A stretch of 6,382 bases of DNA from Acidobacteriota bacterium (GTDB lineage: Bacteria > Acidobacteriota > UBA6911 > RPQK01 > JADFOI01), in contig JAUXKG010000156.1 of NCBI GenBank assembly GCA_030624355.1, forward strand, positions 1 through 6,382. The letters are read 5' to 3'. The position numbers and the translations under genes were made by a program. This document shows, one piece after another, positions 5,842 to 6,382 of this stretch (its first letter is position 1; every line of letters starts with the position of its first letter). The notes beneath the pieces are model-generated. The model was not told the origin of the DNA, did no database searches, and worked only from the letters and a program-made list of their open reading frames with translations.

Positions 5842-6382
5842 TCATTCCGTCACGGTATTGCCGTTGGGCTTAAAGGCGACGGCGGTGATTCTGGGCGAGT
5901 CGCGGTAGCCGAACCAGATGGTACCCTCCGCGTCAATTTCTATTTTGGGGACACCGGGAAGACCCCCTGTCTGAGGCAGAGGATAGTAGGTGAATTCCTG
6001 GGTCTTTTGATCAAACTTGAGCAGGGAATCGTAGGCCGATTCGGTCACCCACACATTGTCATCGGCATCGGTCCAGGCGTCGTAGCCCTGTGAGTAACGC
6101 AGCGGGTACCTGTATTCTTTCCACTCCTCACTTTTTGGATCAAAGACGCCCAGGGCCTGGCCGAAAAAGTAGGCGACCCAGATTTTCCCCTGAGAATCGA
6201 CACTCAAGCGGCGAGGACCGGAAGGCTGGGTGGGAGTGGGGTACTCAGTGAGTTTCTGTGTTTGGGGGTCAAAGCGTCCGATCCTGTGCTGGGCAATTGC
6301 CGACCACCATATTCTGTCTTTCTGATCGGCAACCAGGCCGTAGGCAAAGGAGTCGACGGTTGGAATATTCCACTGGCTGATC
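5842..6382 (-). CDS. Streptogramin-lyase (Vgb)-like beta-propeller protein, 5' end outside window
   Basis: Partial gene. The C-terminal 179 residues are visible and the frame is open to the right edge, so the true start and any signal peptide are missing. Four repeats of about 35 residues follow the pattern D-x-x-x-x-I/V-W followed by F-D-P-x-T and then E-Y-x-x-P: DRIWWSAIAQHRIGRFDPQT, GKIWVAYFFGQALGVFDPKS, DNVWVTESAYDSLLKFDQKT and GTIWFGYRDSPRITAVAFKP. This matches the Vgb/virginiamycin B lyase-like propeller superfamily, most members of which have no proven function. The catalytic His/Glu set of true lyases cannot be judged from the part seen, so antibiotic resistance should not be assumed. 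It ends in TGA 16 bases before the PQQ-propeller gene on the same strand, so the two are likely one operon and may act together outside the cytoplasm. Confidence 0.8.
   Translation of the reverse strand, partial: ISQWNIPTVDSFAYGLVADQKDRIWWSAIAQHRIGRFDPQTQKLTEYPTPTQPSGPRRLSVDSQGKIWVAYFFGQALGVFDPKSEEWKEYRYPLRYSQGYDAWTDADDNVWVTESAYDSLLKFDQKTQEFTYYPLPQTGGLPGVPKIEIDAEGTIWFGYRDSPRITAVAFKPNGNTVTE

Noticed and set aside
5842..6382. Calling the partial propeller a streptogramin resistance gene
   Set aside because: The repeat pattern only places it in the broad Vgb-like superfamily. Active-site residues cannot be checked in the fragment and the neighbours are not resistance genes.

Overview
The window comes from a bacterium whose identity I cannot fix. 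A Tat-exported protein and a lipobox-bearing solute-binding protein are compatible with a Gram-negative environmental bacterium, but no taxonomic marker is present. Base composition looks even, and no rRNA, tRNA, CRISPR array or insertion sequence was recognised.

Layout. Bases 1-324 hold no convincing gene. They contain a strong Shine-Dalgarno with an ATG running leftwards off the window, a plausible leftward sigma70-like promoter (80-108) and a perfect 8-bp inverted repeat (162-182), so this looks like a divergent intergenic control region. A rightward gene at 325-1437 encodes a lipoprotein solute-binding protein of the iron(III)/type 2 periplasmic family. Everything from 1424 to the right edge is a leftward gene string. 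In transcription order it is a streptogramin-lyase-like beta-propeller (5' end outside the window), a Tat-exported PQQ-type beta-propeller, a fused two-domain FbpB-type ABC permease, and the cognate ABC ATPase. The ATPase meets the solute-binding gene tail to tail with a 14-base overlap.

How they fit together. The solute-binding protein, permease and ATPase make a complete binding-protein-dependent importer of the ferric/2-aminoethylphosphonate/polyamine-like superfamily. The two propeller proteins precede the permease with gaps of only 16 and 39 bases, so they are probably co-transcribed with it. The PQQ-like protein keeps a Pro-Phe-Asp-x-Asp segment resembling the catalytic-aspartate region of quinoprotein dehydrogenases.

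Most notable points. (1) The ATPase reading frame is perfect except for one in-frame TAG at 2231-2233, where the family normally has Glu. It is either a fresh nonsense mutation, a sequencing error, or a recoded codon. (2) The solute-binding gene is convergent with, not inside, its transporter operon. (3) A quinoprotein-like dehydrogenase and a Vgb-like propeller sit in the same operon as a metal-type importer. I see no clearly novel system. The nearest candidate is this propeller-plus-importer cassette.
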